Below are positions 54,036-63,201 of a stretch of 64,000 bases of DNA, piece after piece. The stretch is from assembly GCF_019160155.1 (NCBI RefSeq), contig NZ_JAFNIH010000035.1, forward strand, positions 209,101-273,100. The letters are read 5' to 3'. Under the pieces are notes generated by a model. The model saw only the letters and a program-made list of their open reading frames with translations, searched no databases and was not told where the DNA came from. A program made the translations under genes and the position numbers. Source of the DNA: Pinisolibacter aquiterrae (lineage in GTDB: Bacteria; Pseudomonadota; Alphaproteobacteria; Rhizobiales; Ancalomicrobiaceae). Within the stretch, counting starts at the first letter, position 1; every line of letters begins with the position of its first letter.

Positions 54036-57000
54036 ATGAGCGAAGCGCTAATGGTCAGATCGGCACTCACGTCACACACCGTCGACGAAGGACTGCAAAT
54101 TGCCGTCGCGGACCTTTCCTGCGCTCGATGGAATCGGGCCGTCCAGTCGTGGGGGGATCTCGCGGAGGCGGGGCGCTATCCTGTGCTGGCGAAGCTCTTC
54201 ATCGCCGACTGCGCGGCCCGGTGCGGTGATCTCGAGGTCGCGAGTGCGCATCTGCCGGTGATCCGGCGGCACCTGAGTGAGGAATTCGCCTCCCGGCACG
54301 AGAGTGCGGTCGAGACGTTGCGGGCGCGACGCTCGGGCTCCAGTCATCCGGACGCGCTCGAAGACCTCTCGCGCGAGGAATTGATCGCGCTCGGTCGGGC
54401 GGCCGTGAACGGGCGGATGTGGAGCTATGGCGCCCGCGTCTGGAACCACTATCTCTCGAGAGGCTTCGACACGGCGCACTTCGAGGCCTGCAAGCGGCTG
54501 GGGAGTTGCTATGCCGGGCTCGGAGAGCATCGCCACGCCATCACCTATTTCGAGGAGGCTCTGGACCTTCGGCTCGACGAGAAGATCTCGCTCCAATTGG
54601 ACCGCGCGCGACGCCTCGAGCAGCGCGAATCCGACGGCTTCAACAAGCATACGGAGCGTCTGGCCGGCAGCGTCGTCATCGAAGAGCTCAGAAAGGGGAC
54701 GGCTCGGCTCGCATCGACCGACGTCGACGCCGCCGCCGAAGTCGTCGCCGAACTGCGAGAGTTGGGGCGTGCCCTCGGTGTCGATCTGGTCGGCGATCTC
54801 GCGGCGACCGTCGAGGCCGCGAGAGGGCGGGCCGCATCCGTATCCGAGACGGAGCCCACGAGCCGGGCCGCGTCCACGGCCGAGATCCACGAGATTCAGC
54901 TGTTTCCGCGCCCCCGGATCGATGACGGTCCGATCGTCGCGCCGAGCGAGGCTCCGAGCGCCGTTCCTCCCGAGGCGCCGGCGTCGAGCCCGGCCGAGCA
55001 TCGGCCGCAGGTCCCGGCGCGCGGCTTCGCCGCGATCGACGATCTGCCGCTGACCGCGGCGCGCGGCCTCCGTGACGAGCTGCGCGGCCTCGCCCCTCCC
55101 GACCTGCCGAGCGACGTGCGGAGCCGGTTGGCGGCCGGCGCATTCGATACCGTCGTGTTCGTCCCCGGCGCCGTCCGGACGAACGCGGCGGCCGTCCGTA
55201 TCGCCTCGGAGGCGAGTCGGTCGGGGCGCAGGGTGCTGGCCGTCGGCGTGCAGCCGAACGACCGATCGGACGCTTACGACTTCGTCGAGGCCAGCGGGAT
55301 CGAGGGGCTCGAAGACGTCGGGGTTCTGCTGCTGCCCGACATGAATCGCGCGCTCACGCGAGCTCTCGGCGCGCAGGTCCTCGGCGCGGCCGACGGCGCG
55401 GCTCGGCTGGAGTGCCGGCTCGTGACCCTGGCGAGTTGCCTCGGTCCCGTGATCGGCGCCCTCGCCGAACGCCGCACCGTGATCTTGCTCACGCGTGGCC
55501 ATACCGGCCTCTTCGTCGGAGGCGCGGCCCTCCGAGGCAGTCCGGTTCGCCACGCCGTCCGCTGGAGGCACGACGTCGCCGGTGTTCCCCGGGCGGGCGG
55601 TACGACGGTTCCCTCCCTCCATGCCGCGTCGATCGCGTGGATGACGCGCTTCGCCGGAGAGGTCGACGATCTCAGCGTCGCCGAGGTGGAGACGGCGACG
55701 TCGGTCATGCAGACCTATGCGTTGTCTCGGACGCCCCGCGTCCGCGCCGGCGAGAGCTGGGCGGAGCAGTGGTATCGGGAGGTCGGTGACGCCGGGTCCG
55801 TGCTGCCGGCGCCCCGCGTGCCGCCGGTCGAGCCGGAGCCGGTCGCGGACGAGGCGGACGAGGCGGGCGAGACGGCCGACGCGAGCGACCTCGACGGGCA
55901 TCGCCTCCTGAGCGGCAGGCTCGACGCCGACATCGTCGAATCGCTGCCGCTCGTCGCGGCCAAGGACATCGGCTCCGTCCTGCTCGACGTCGAGTTTCCT
56001 CCCGCGCCGAGCGAGGTCATGGCGCTGCTGCGGGATCGATCCTTCGACACCGTGATGTTCGTCGTCAACGGCTTCACCAACGATCCCCGCGTGGTCAAGA
56101 CCGCCTCGGCTGTCTCCGGCTTCGGCCGACGGCTCCTCGCGATCGGGCTGCAGGCGAACGACGGTCCGCTGACCTATACGCTGAAGAGCCTGGACGACGG
56201 CACGCCGTTGATCCTCGTTCCCAACATGAATCGGCCGATCAACATCGCGATGCGGGCTCGTAAGCTGCCGACGGCGGCCCGCGCGCCTCGCCACGAATTG
56301 TGGCTCGCCTGCATGGGCCTCTGCGTCGGATCGATACTCGAGCAGATCCCGAGCAAGCCGGGTCTGGTGCTGCATTCACACGACTATCACGGCATGCTGG
56401 TCGGCGGCGTCGCCCTCGCGAAATGCGGCCGCCGCCGGGACTTCTGGTGGATTCACGACGCGCACGAGTTCATTCGCCAATACGACATCATCGACCCCGG
56501 TCTGCAGGCGGCGGGTGCCGCATGGGAAGAGATGTTCATTCGCGACGTCGATCACATGTGCACGGTGAGCGAGGAACTCGCCGCGCGACTGCAGGAAGCC
56601 TACGATCTCCCGCGTCTGCCTTCGGTCATCTACAACACGAACCTGCTCTCCTCTCGGTACAAGTACCGGGGAGAGTCGGTGAAGGCGAAGATGGGGCTGA
56701 CGGGCAAGTACCTGATGGTTCACTCGGGGACGGTCACGAAGGGGCGTGGCGTCGAGAACGCGATCGTGGCGCTGCCGCGCTTTCCGAATGCGGTGCTGTT
56801 GCTCATCACCGAGTCGAAGAACGCGACGACCGACAAGATCGAGAAGCTCGCCCTTCAGCTCGGTGTGGCCGACCGCGTTCTCTATCATCCGTTCCTCCCT
56901 CACGACGAGGTCGTCGGCTTCATCGCCGACGTCGACCTGGGGCTCATCACGCCCGACAGGTACGGAAACGCGGACGTCGGTCTGGCCAACAAGCTCTTCG

Positions 57001-57275
57001 ACTACATTCTCGCCGGTGTTCCCGTCGTCAGCTCCGACACCGACGCGATGCGTCGCTTCATGACGGAATGGCCGATCGGCGAAGTCTTCGAGGCGGGCAA
57101 TGCGGAGAGCCTGTCCAAGGCGATCGCCTCGGTGATGGCCAATCCCGAGCGCTACAAGCAGGCCATCAACTCACGTATCGACTTTATTCTGAAGGTCACG
57201 TGGGAGGAGCAGATTGCGCGTCTCTACCGAATCTACGACGAATTGACGTCCCCCCAGCCCTCGGCAGACGAATAG
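54036..57275 (+). CDS. multidomain GT4 glycosyltransferase with a duplicated N-terminal Rossmann half
   Basis: 1079 residues from the ATG at 54036. Residues 1-235 are TPR-like helices (LGSCYAGLGEHRHAITYFEEALDL); 240-335 is a linker. Residues 335-510 form a GT4-like N-terminal Rossmann half (FDTVVFVPGAVRTN at 370, GRRVLAVGVQPND) with no matching C-terminal half. After an acidic linker, residues 625-1070 form a complete GT4 enzyme: FDTVMFVVNGFTNDPRVVKT at 670, GRRLLAIGLQAND, then the donor-binding half MVHSGTVTKGRGVENAIVAL and GLANKLFDYILAGVPVVSSD. The two Rossmann halves are clearly duplicates, and the first is probably inactive. The gene is the first of a rightward series of glycan genes, 8 bp before the acyltransferase gene. 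Confidence 0.85.
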   Translation: MSEALMVRSALTSHTVDEGLQIAVADLSCARWNRAVQSWGDLAEAGRYPVLAKLFIADCAARCGDLEVASAHLPVIRRHLSEEFASRHESAVETLRARRSGSSHPDALEDLSREELIALGRAAVNGRMWSYGARVWNHYLSRGFDTAHFEACKRLGSCYAGLGEHRHAITYFEEALDLRLDEKISLQLDRARRLEQRESDGFNKHTERLAGSVVIEELRKGTARLASTDVDAAAEVVAELRELGRALGVDLVGDLAATVEAARGRAASVSETEPTSRAASTAEIHEIQLFPRPRIDDGPIVAPSEAPSAVPPEAPASSPAEHRPQVPARGFAAIDDLPLTAARGLRDELRGLAPPDLPSDVRSRLAAGAFDTVVFVPGAVRTNAAAVRIASEASRSGRRVLAVGVQPNDRSDAYDFVEASGIEGLEDVGVLLLPDMNRALTRALGAQVLGAADGAARLECRLVTLASCLGPVIGALAERRTVILLTRGHTGLFVGGAALRGSPVRHAVRWRHDVAGVPRAGGTTVPSLHAASIAWMTRFAGEVDDLSVAEVETATSVMQTYALSRTPRVRAGESWAEQWYREVGDAGSVLPAPRVPPVEPEPVADEADEAGETADASDLDGHRLLSGRLDADIVESLPLVAAKDIGSVLLDVEFPPAPSEVMALLRDRSFDTVMFVVNGFTNDPRVVKTASAVSGFGRRLLAIGLQANDGPLTYTLKSLDDGTPLILVPNMNRPINIAMRARKLPTAARAPRHELWLACMGLCVGSILEQIPSKPGLVLHSHDYHGMLVGGVALAKCGRRRDFWWIHDAHEFIRQYDIIDPGLQAAGAAWEEMFIRDVDHMCTVSEELAARLQEAYDLPRLPSVIYNTNLLSSRYKYRGESVKAKMGLTGKYLMVHSGTVTKGRGVENAIVALPRFPNAVLLLITESKNATTDKIEKLALQLGVADRVLYHPFLPHDEVVGFIADVDLGLITPDRYGNADVGLANKLFDYILAGVPVVSSDTDAMRRFMTEWPIGEVFEAGNAESLSKAIASVMANPERYKQAINSRIDFILKVTWEEQIARLYRIYDELTSPQPSADE

Positions 57276-57283
57276 GCCGCCCC

Positions 57284-58246
57284 ATGCGATCCTCGAACTC
57301 CCTGACGGCAGGGGACCTGCTCGCCTCGCTCGGCGCGAACGTTCGTCTGGTCGGCGATCCCGCAAGGAGCGTGACGCGAGCGGTGTCGCTCAACGACGCC
57401 ACCGACGGTGTTCTGACCTTCAGCCGGCGCGAGGGCGAGGCTCTCGCGCGCGACCTCGCCCGTCTGTCGGGCGTGACCCTCATCTGTCTCGACGACCCGG
57501 TTCTGGCGACGGTGGACGCGTCTCGTCTCACGCTGCTCGTGACCGACAATCCACGGCTCACGTTCATTCGCTCGGTCGAGAAGTTCTTCGCGCCGCCCGC
57601 GCCGCCCGCCGGCGTCCACGCCACGGCGGTCGTCGACCCGTCCGCGCGCATCGATTCCACCGCCAGCATCGGCGCGTTCTGCGTCGTCGGCCCGGATTGC
57701 TCGATCGGGGCCGGCTCGGTGCTCTACCCCCATGTCACCGTCTACCGGGGCGTCCACATCGCCGAGCGTGTCGTCGTGCACGCCGGGACGGTGATCGGGG
57801 CGGACGGGTTCGGGTACGAGCGCAACGAAGAGGGTGAGCTCGAGAAGTTTCCGCACATCGGCGGTGTCGTCATCGAGAGCGACGTCGAGATCGGCTCGAA
57901 CACGTCCATCGATCGCGGGACGCTCGGTGACACGATCTTGCGACGTGGCGCGAAGATCGACAATCAGGTGCACATTTCACACAACGTCGACGTCGGTTGC
58001 TCGGCGGTCGTCATCGCGCAGAGCATGATCGGCGGAAGCGTGGTCTTGGGGGACCACAGTTGGATCGCTCCGTCCGCCTGCGTCATGAACCAACGCCGCG
58101 TCGGCGCGCACGCCACCGTCGGGTTGCAGGCGCTCGTCGTGAAGGACGTGGCCGCAGAGCAGACCGTCATGGGGTCGCCGGCCGTCGACCAGCGCGAGTT
58201 TCAGAGCCAGAGAGCGCGGCTGCGGCAGTTGGCGGAGAAGGATTGA
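57284..58246 (+). CDS. LpxD-like left-handed beta-helix N-acyltransferase
   Basis: 320 residues. The C-terminal half is a hexapeptide-repeat beta-helix (VDPSARIDSTASIGAFCVVGPDCSIGAG) with DNQVHISHNVDVG, where the His aligns with the catalytic His of LpxD. The short N-terminal domain (LTAGDLLASLG through RLTFIRSVEKFF) is the LpxD uridine-binding domain in reduced form. LpxD adds a 3-hydroxyacyl chain to UDP-3-acyl-glucosamine in lipid A synthesis, but the glycan context, away from lpxA, lpxB and fabZ, suggests a paralogue acting on another amino sugar. Confidence 0.8.
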   Translation: MRSSNSLTAGDLLASLGANVRLVGDPARSVTRAVSLNDATDGVLTFSRREGEALARDLARLSGVTLICLDDPVLATVDASRLTLLVTDNPRLTFIRSVEKFFAPPAPPAGVHATAVVDPSARIDSTASIGAFCVVGPDCSIGAGSVLYPHVTVYRGVHIAERVVVHAGTVIGADGFGYERNEEGELEKFPHIGGVVIESDVEIGSNTSIDRGTLGDTILRRGAKIDNQVHISHNVDVGCSAVVIAQSMIGGSVVLGDHSWIAPSACVMNQRRVGAHATVGLQALVVKDVAAEQTVMGSPAVDQREFQSQRARLRQLAEKD

Positions 58247-58283
58247 GGCCTCATGAGGCTCGGTGCAAATCGGAGAGGATGTC

Positions 58284-58916
58284 GTGAGTAGAGCGCTGTT
58301 GGTACTCGCCCCGCACACGGACGACGCGGAGCTCGGTTGTGGCGGCTCGATCGCGCGGCTCGCCGAGGAGGGGTGGGACATCCACGTCGCGGCGTTCTCG
58401 AATGCGGAACAGTCGCTTCCTCCCGGGTCGCCGAAAGACCGGCTCGAACGCGAGATGCGCACGGCGCTCGCCGAGCTGGGTGTCGCGAGCTCGAACATCT
58501 ATCAGCATCACTTTCCGGTGCGGCTCTTCTCGGAGAACCGGCAGGCGATCCTGGACACCATCATCGGCCTGCGAAATCAGGTTCGGCCGAACATGCTGAT
58601 GATTCCGTCGAGCCACGACGTGCATCAGGATCACTCGACCGTGCACAGGGAGGCGCTGAGAGCCTTCCGAGAGTGCTCGATCTGGGGTTACGAACTGCCG
58701 TGGAACCACATGGTGACCGAGACGATCGGCTTCATGAGGCTGGAGCGCCGGCATGTCGATCGGAAGATGAGCGCACTGCGCTGCTACGAATCGCAAATGG
58801 AATTGGCGCGACCCTACTTCCAGGACGAAGTCATGGTCGGCCTCGCCGCGGTGCGCGGCGTGCAGATCAAGGCCCCCTACGCCGAGGCGTTCGAGGTGCT
58901 CCGATCCGTCATCTGA
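58284..58916 (+). CDS. PIG-L family N-deacetylase
   Basis: 210 residues from the GTG at 58284, 5 bases behind GGAGAGG. The zinc site APHTDDAELGCGG (PHxDDxE) begins at about residue 9 and the third ligand lies in SSHDVHQDHSTVHREALRAFR. PIG-L enzymes remove acetyl groups from GlcNAc-type sugars on lipid carriers, nucleotides or polymers. It follows the LpxD-like gene by 37 bp. Deacetylation and re-acylation by these two neighbours on the same amino sugar would be consistent, but is inferred. Confidence 0.85.
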   Translation: MSRALLVLAPHTDDAELGCGGSIARLAEEGWDIHVAAFSNAEQSLPPGSPKDRLEREMRTALAELGVASSNIYQHHFPVRLFSENRQAILDTIIGLRNQVRPNMLMIPSSHDVHQDHSTVHREALRAFRECSIWGYELPWNHMVTETIGFMRLERRHVDRKMSALRCYESQMELARPYFQDEVMVGLAAVRGVQIKAPYAEAFEVLRSVI

Positions 58917-58951
58917 GGGATGGGGGCGATCCGAGCCCCGTTTCACCGGCC

Positions 58952-58968
58952 CGGGTGGCGGCCACCCG
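58952..58968 (+). terminator. candidate terminator after the PIG-L gene
   Basis: CGGGTGG pairs with CCACCCG around the loop CGG, 36 bp after the stop. The tract behind it is not T-rich. It may only weaken read-through to the methyltransferase gene. Confidence 0.4.
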
Positions 58969-59047
58969 AGCCCTCGTGTCGTTTGCCGCCGTGAGGAAAC
59001 GAGGGTAGCCTTCCCGCTCGGGTCGGGTGCGCCGGAAGGAGTGCTGG

Positions 59048-59971
59048 TTGAACAAGGTGTCGAACACCGGAAGTCTGCGCCCTTCCGCTCCCCTGGAGGA
59101 CTCGATCGAATCCGCGGACGCGGCGGCGCGTCTCGCCGTTTCGGCGGGGAATTCCGGCGATCTCGACGAGGCTCTGCGCCAATGGGGCAGGGCGGTCGAA
59201 CTCGAGCCGGGCGTCCCGTCCTGGTGGGCTCAGTTCGGTCGCATTCAGATGCGGGCGGGCCATGACGACGCGGCGTTGGAGAGCTATCTCACGGCGGATC
59301 GTCTGAAGCCGGACGTGACCGCGTGGCGCATCGCCATCGACGAGCTGCGATCGCGCGTGAGGCAGGCGGCCCCCGGAGATCGTAGTCTCGAGTTGAGCGC
59401 CGCCTACTACGATGCGGTCTTCAAGATCAAAGAAGCCTATCGGATCTCCCACGAGGCGAGTGTGTACTTGCCGGTCTGGGAGCGCATCGTCGCGCTCCTG
59501 CGGGCACGCGGCACGCGGTCGATCGTCGATCTCGGGTGTGGTCCGGGACAGCTCGCCGAGTTCCTTCTCGGCCATCTCCCCGTCCGTTACGTGGGTTTCG
59601 ACTTCAGCTCCGAGGCGATCGAGCTCGCGCAGTCTCGGGGGCTCGAGGCCACGTTCAAGCGATCCAACATCGTCGGTTGGCGCAAGCCCCTGACCGGCCG
59701 CTTCGACACGGTGATCGCCACCGAATTCCTCGAACACGTCGAGGACGATCTCGGCGTCCTGGAGCGCCTGCCGGCCGACGCGTATCTCGTCGCATCGGTG
59801 CCGAATTTCGATTCGTTCGGGCACGTGCGCTATTTTCAGTCCGCGGATCAGGTGCGCGAGCGCTATGCGCCCCTCGTGAAGGAAATCGTCGTCGAGACGA
59901 TAGATTTGTCCGAAAAGAGTGCCATCCACGTCTTTTCCGGCCTGCTGGTGGGTTCGGGAGGGGAGCAATAG
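59048..59971 (+). CDS. TPR-linked SAM-dependent methyltransferase
   Basis: 307 residues from a TTG at 59048, exactly 6 bases behind AAGGAG; GTGs at 59027 and 59057 are alternatives. Residues 20-105 are two or three TPR units (GDLDEALRQWGRAVELEPGVP, GHDDAALESYLTADRLKPD). The methyltransferase domain has motif I SIVDLGCGPGQLAEFLLG, the acidic end of strand 2 VGFDFSSEAIELAQ and TVIATEFLEHVEDDL. It probably methylates a sugar or glycan end, as do related enzymes in O-antigen loci; the acceptor is not visible. Confidence 0.8.
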   Translation: MNKVSNTGSLRPSAPLEDSIESADAAARLAVSAGNSGDLDEALRQWGRAVELEPGVPSWWAQFGRIQMRAGHDDAALESYLTADRLKPDVTAWRIAIDELRSRVRQAAPGDRSLELSAAYYDAVFKIKEAYRISHEASVYLPVWERIVALLRARGTRSIVDLGCGPGQLAEFLLGHLPVRYVGFDFSSEAIELAQSRGLEATFKRSNIVGWRKPLTGRFDTVIATEFLEHVEDDLGVLERLPADAYLVASVPNFDSFGHVRYFQSADQVRERYAPLVKEIVVETIDLSEKSAIHVFSGLLVGSGGEQ

Positions 59972-59980
59972 GCGCGAACG

Positions 59981-61078
59981 ATGCGGCTCGGACACGGTCT
60001 TCTCTCGGCCCTCGCGATCTCCGCCATGGTGGCGTCGACGGGATACGTGGGCCCCGCCGTCGGCGATCCTCGCAGCGTCGAAGAGCTCCGGAGTGATCTC
60101 GCCGTCGTCGCCGGGCGCCGGCTCGAGCAGACCGTCGATACGCGTGCCTCGATCAACGGTCTCGCCCAGTCCTGCCTGCTCGCCGTCGCGCTCGCGCCGT
60201 CCTTCGGCGAGCCCGCGCGCAAGAAGGCGCTCGCCATAGCGCACACGATCATCGACCGGGCCGACGAGAACGGGGACGGCGTGGTGGGATGGGGTGTCAA
60301 TCGTGACGCCGATGGTGCCAGTTGCGCCGGACCGGGGACGAGGAAGGGGCTCACCTGGGGGCGGACGACCTGCAACTCCGTGGGGACCGAGTATACCTAC
60401 CAGACCGGGCTCGCCATGACCTGTCTGGCGCGGACGTTCCTCGTCACCGGCGACACGCGCAGTCTGGAGTTTGCGAAACGCGCCGTGGATGAATCCTGGC
60501 GGTACGGGTCGAAGGACACGCCGTGCCCCGGCTGCTTCACCTACTGGCCGAGCTACAGTCCCAACGACGAGGGGCGGTTCATCCGCAACATGAACGTCGC
60601 GATGGGGATGGGGATGGCGTGGTTGTTCGAGGCGACGGGCGACGCACGCTACGCGGCCCGCGCGCGCGCCATCGCGGCGAGCGAGCATTTCGAGGTCGGT
60701 CACGGCAACAGGGGATACCTCGGCGTCGCCGATCCACAGTATCGGGCCCGTCCCGCAGTGGAGTCGGCCCGCACCGAAAATCACCTTCCTCTCGTCGCCA
60801 AGGGGCTTCGAGACATCGGAACCGTTCTTCAGTCCCGCGACACGATCGCCGATGCCGTCCGCGTCATGGATCAGTGGATCGAGTGCGACGACCGCCGTTG
60901 TCGCGAGGCCCAATGCCGAAATTGGGCAGGCGACCTGTCCCGATGCACCACCCACCACACCCTGTATTCGTGTTGGCTCAAGGACGAATCTGCGACGGCG
61001 CTCGGACATTGCACGCGAGCGGCGGCACGCATCGGGAGTTGGACCGACCTCGCGCTCTGGCTCGTGTTCGAGCCGTGA
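59981..61078 (+). CDS. Cys-rich secreted protein of probable alpha/alpha-toroid fold
   Basis: 365 residues with a signal peptide to about residue 28 (LLSALAISAMVASTGYVGPAVG). The mature part has repeated helical hairpins (GLAMTCLARTFLVTGDTRSLEFAKRAVDESW, AMGMGMAWLFEATGDARYAARARAIAAS) as in alpha/alpha-barrel sugar-active proteins. A calcium-loop-like DENGDGVVGWG lies near residue 95. About 13 cysteines, many in the last third (IECDDRRCREAQC), imply disulfide bonds outside the cytoplasm. No known catalytic motif was recognised; a glycan lyase or hydrolase is possible. It follows the methyltransferase by 9 bp. Confidence 0.65.
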   Translation: MRLGHGLLSALAISAMVASTGYVGPAVGDPRSVEELRSDLAVVAGRRLEQTVDTRASINGLAQSCLLAVALAPSFGEPARKKALAIAHTIIDRADENGDGVVGWGVNRDADGASCAGPGTRKGLTWGRTTCNSVGTEYTYQTGLAMTCLARTFLVTGDTRSLEFAKRAVDESWRYGSKDTPCPGCFTYWPSYSPNDEGRFIRNMNVAMGMGMAWLFEATGDARYAARARAIAASEHFEVGHGNRGYLGVADPQYRARPAVESARTENHLPLVAKGLRDIGTVLQSRDTIADAVRVMDQWIECDDRRCREAQCRNWAGDLSRCTTHHTLYSCWLKDESATALGHCTRAAARIGSWTDLALWLVFEP

Positions 61079-61347
61079 TCCGCCTCGCGGCGGCGGTGGT
61101 CGGGCCTCTCCTTCGAACCGCGTCTCTCATCCGGTGAAGGCCTGCGACATCGGGTACGTTCGGGGGGGATGCGGCGGGCCACCCGGTGACCGACGCGACC
61201 CGCAACTCGGTGCGTCTGAGGCTGAGATCCGGGCTCGTCGCGAGGACGGGTCCGTCCGGTCGGACAGCCGCCGTTTCCGAAGGGGATGGCGCTCCCCCGA
61301 CCGTCACGACGCGCGAGGGCCGATGCCGCCGCCGATGCGACGGTCGC

Positions 61348-62499
61348 CTATCGCGTCGCCCGCACGGCGGCCCGCACCTCGTCGATGATGCGCGTCTGCG
61401 TGGGCAGATCCAGATAGGGATGCATCGGCAGGCTGAGCACTTGCTCGGCGACACCCTCCGAGACGGGAAGCCCGTTCCCCGCCACGGGGAAATGCCGGTA
61501 GGCGGTCTGGAGGTGGAGAGGCTTGGGATAGTAGACCGCCGTCGGAATCCCCACCGCCTTGAGCGCGGCGGCGACCGTGTCACGCGTTCCGGCGGGGAGC
61601 CGGATGGTGTACTGCGCCCACACCGACGTCGCGCCCTCGATGACGGTCGGGACGATCACGTCCCCCGCCAATCCCTCGCCGTAGGTCGCGGCGATCCGGT
61701 CGCGCGCGACGATTTCTTCGGGAAATACTCTGAGCTTCTCGAGCAGGACGGCCGCCTGCATCGTGTCGAGCCGGCCGCTGAGGCCGATGCGCACGTTGTC
61801 GTACTTGTCGCTTCCCTGACCGTGGACGCGCAGCGACCGAAGGATCGACGCCAGATCGGCATCGTCGGTGAAGATCGCGCCGCCGTCGCCATAGCAACCC
61901 AACGGCTTGGCCGGGAAGAAGCTCGTGGCGGTCATCTGCCCGATCCGCCCGATCGCGCGTCCCCGGTAGGTGGCGCCGAAGGCCTGCGCGGCATCGTCGA
62001 GGATCCAGAGACCATTCTCGGCCGCGATCGCCTCGATCGCATCGTAGTCGGCGGGCTGTCCGAAGAGGTCCACGACGATGATGCCGACCGGACGCAGTCC
62101 CGCCGCGCGCGCGGTCGAAATGCCTTCTCGCAGGCTCGTCGCCGACATGTCGAAGGTGTCGGCCTCGATGTCGACGAACACGGGCGTCGCGCCCACCAGG
62201 GCGACCGCTTCCGCCGTTGCCGCGAAGGTGAAGCTCGGGCAGAGCACGGCGTCGCCGCTGCCGATACCCTTCGCCATGAGCGACAGGATCAGTGCGTCCG
62301 TGCCGCTCGCGCAGGAGATCACGTGCGCCGCGCCACAGAAGGTGGCGAGCTCGGCCTCGAGCTTCGCGACCTCGGGGCCCATGATGTACTGGCCCGCCTC
62401 GGCGACGGCGACCAGCGCGGCATCGATGGCGGGGCCGATGCGGCGACGCTGCGCCGCGAGGTCGATGAACGGGATCGACGCGTTCTTTGATGCCGACAT
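61348..62499 (-). CDS. wbpE: WbpE-type UDP-3-keto-sugar aminotransferase
   Basis: 383 residues of the DegT/DnrJ/EryC1 family. The pyridoxal-phosphate lysine is Lys198 in SFFPAKPLGCYGDGGAIF, which is nearly the same as the Pseudomonas WbpE site; other matches are GQYIMGPEV, ISCASGTDAL and LSLPMHPYLD. WbpE aminates C3 of UDP-2-acetamido-3-keto-glucuronate. WbpD and WbpB, the next and previous enzymes, are encoded 112 bp upstream on the same strand. The product feeds di-N-acetylated uronic acids of O-antigen or other glycans. Confidence 0.93.
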   Translation of the reverse strand: MSASKNASIPFIDLAAQRRRIGPAIDAALVAVAEAGQYIMGPEVAKLEAELATFCGAAHVISCASGTDALILSLMAKGIGSGDAVLCPSFTFAATAEAVALVGATPVFVDIEADTFDMSATSLREGISTARAAGLRPVGIIVVDLFGQPADYDAIEAIAAENGLWILDDAAQAFGATYRGRAIGRIGQMTATSFFPAKPLGCYGDGGAIFTDDADLASILRSLRVHGQGSDKYDNVRIGLSGRLDTMQAAVLLEKLRVFPEEIVARDRIAATYGEGLAGDVIVPTVIEGATSVWAQYTIRLPAGTRDTVAAALKAVGIPTAVYYPKPLHLQTAYRHFPVAGNGLPVSEGVAEQVLSLPMHPYLDLPTQTRIIDEVRAAVRATR

Positions 62500-62610
62500 G
62501 TTGCCTCTCGACGGACCGAACGGTCACCGATCAGTGCAGATTCGTTTCGATCGTGGTCGCGACGCTCGACGGGAACGATCTCGGCCGCGACGGCCTCGCG
62601 ACCCGACCGA

Positions 62611-63201
62611 TCAGCTCACGAGCACGAGCGAATTCCCCTGCTCGCGATACTTCTCGCCGGTACGCGGGCAGACGAGATCCGCCCCGAGCCGCTCGCCAGC
62701 CCGGCTCATCCAGCCGATCCGACGCGCCGGATTTCCGACCATCATGGCGAAGTCACCCACGTCCTTGGTCACGACGGAGCCCGCGCCGATGAAGGCATAG
62801 GCGCCGAGCGAATGACCACAGACGATGGTGGCGTTGGCGCCGATGGTCGCGCCACGTCCGACGGGGGTCGGCCGGAACTCGCTCTTGCGATTGACGTGCG
62901 CCCGCGGCGTATTGACGTTGGTGAACACGCAGCTCGGGCCGCAGAACACGTCGTCGCCGAGCTCCACGCCGTCGTAGAGCGAGACGTTGTTCTGAATCTT
63001 GCAGCCGTCCCCGACCTTGACCTGCGGGCCGATCATGCAGTTCTGACCGATGGAACAGTTCGCCCCGATCACCGTGCCCGCGAGAATGTGGGTGAAGTGC
63101 CAGATCTTGGTGCCCGGCCCGATCTCGGCCCCCTGGTCCACGAAGCTGGAGACGTGGATCAGAACGCCGGGGAAGCGCGGATCCTCCCGCATCTCACTCA
63201 T
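62611..63201 (-). CDS. wbpD: WbpD-type N-acetyltransferase
   Basis: 196 residues, a left-handed beta-helix with hexapeptide repeats ([38 protein letters not shown] lies in residues 21-58). The loop [20 protein letters not shown] is typical of WbpD/WlbB, which acetylates the C3 amino group made by WbpE. The C-terminal tail ([13 protein letters not shown]) is the usual short substrate flap. Its start overlaps the wbpB stop (ATGA), so the two are coupled. Confidence 0.93.
   Translation of the reverse strand: MSEMREDPRFPGVLIHVSSFVDQGAEIGPGTKIWHFTHILAGTVIGANCSIGQNCMIGPQVKVGDGCKIQNNVSLYDGVELGDDVFCGPSCVFTNVNTPRAHVNRKSEFRPTPVGRGATIGANATIVCGHSLGAYAFIGAGSVVTKDVGDFAMMVGNPARRIGWMSRAGERLGADLVCPRTGEKYREQGNSLVLVS

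Noticed and set aside
54072..56375. A 767-codon minus-strand frame antisense to the large glycosyltransferase
   Set aside because: The plus-strand frame has clear GT4 motifs and a ribosome-binding site; the antisense translation has neither.
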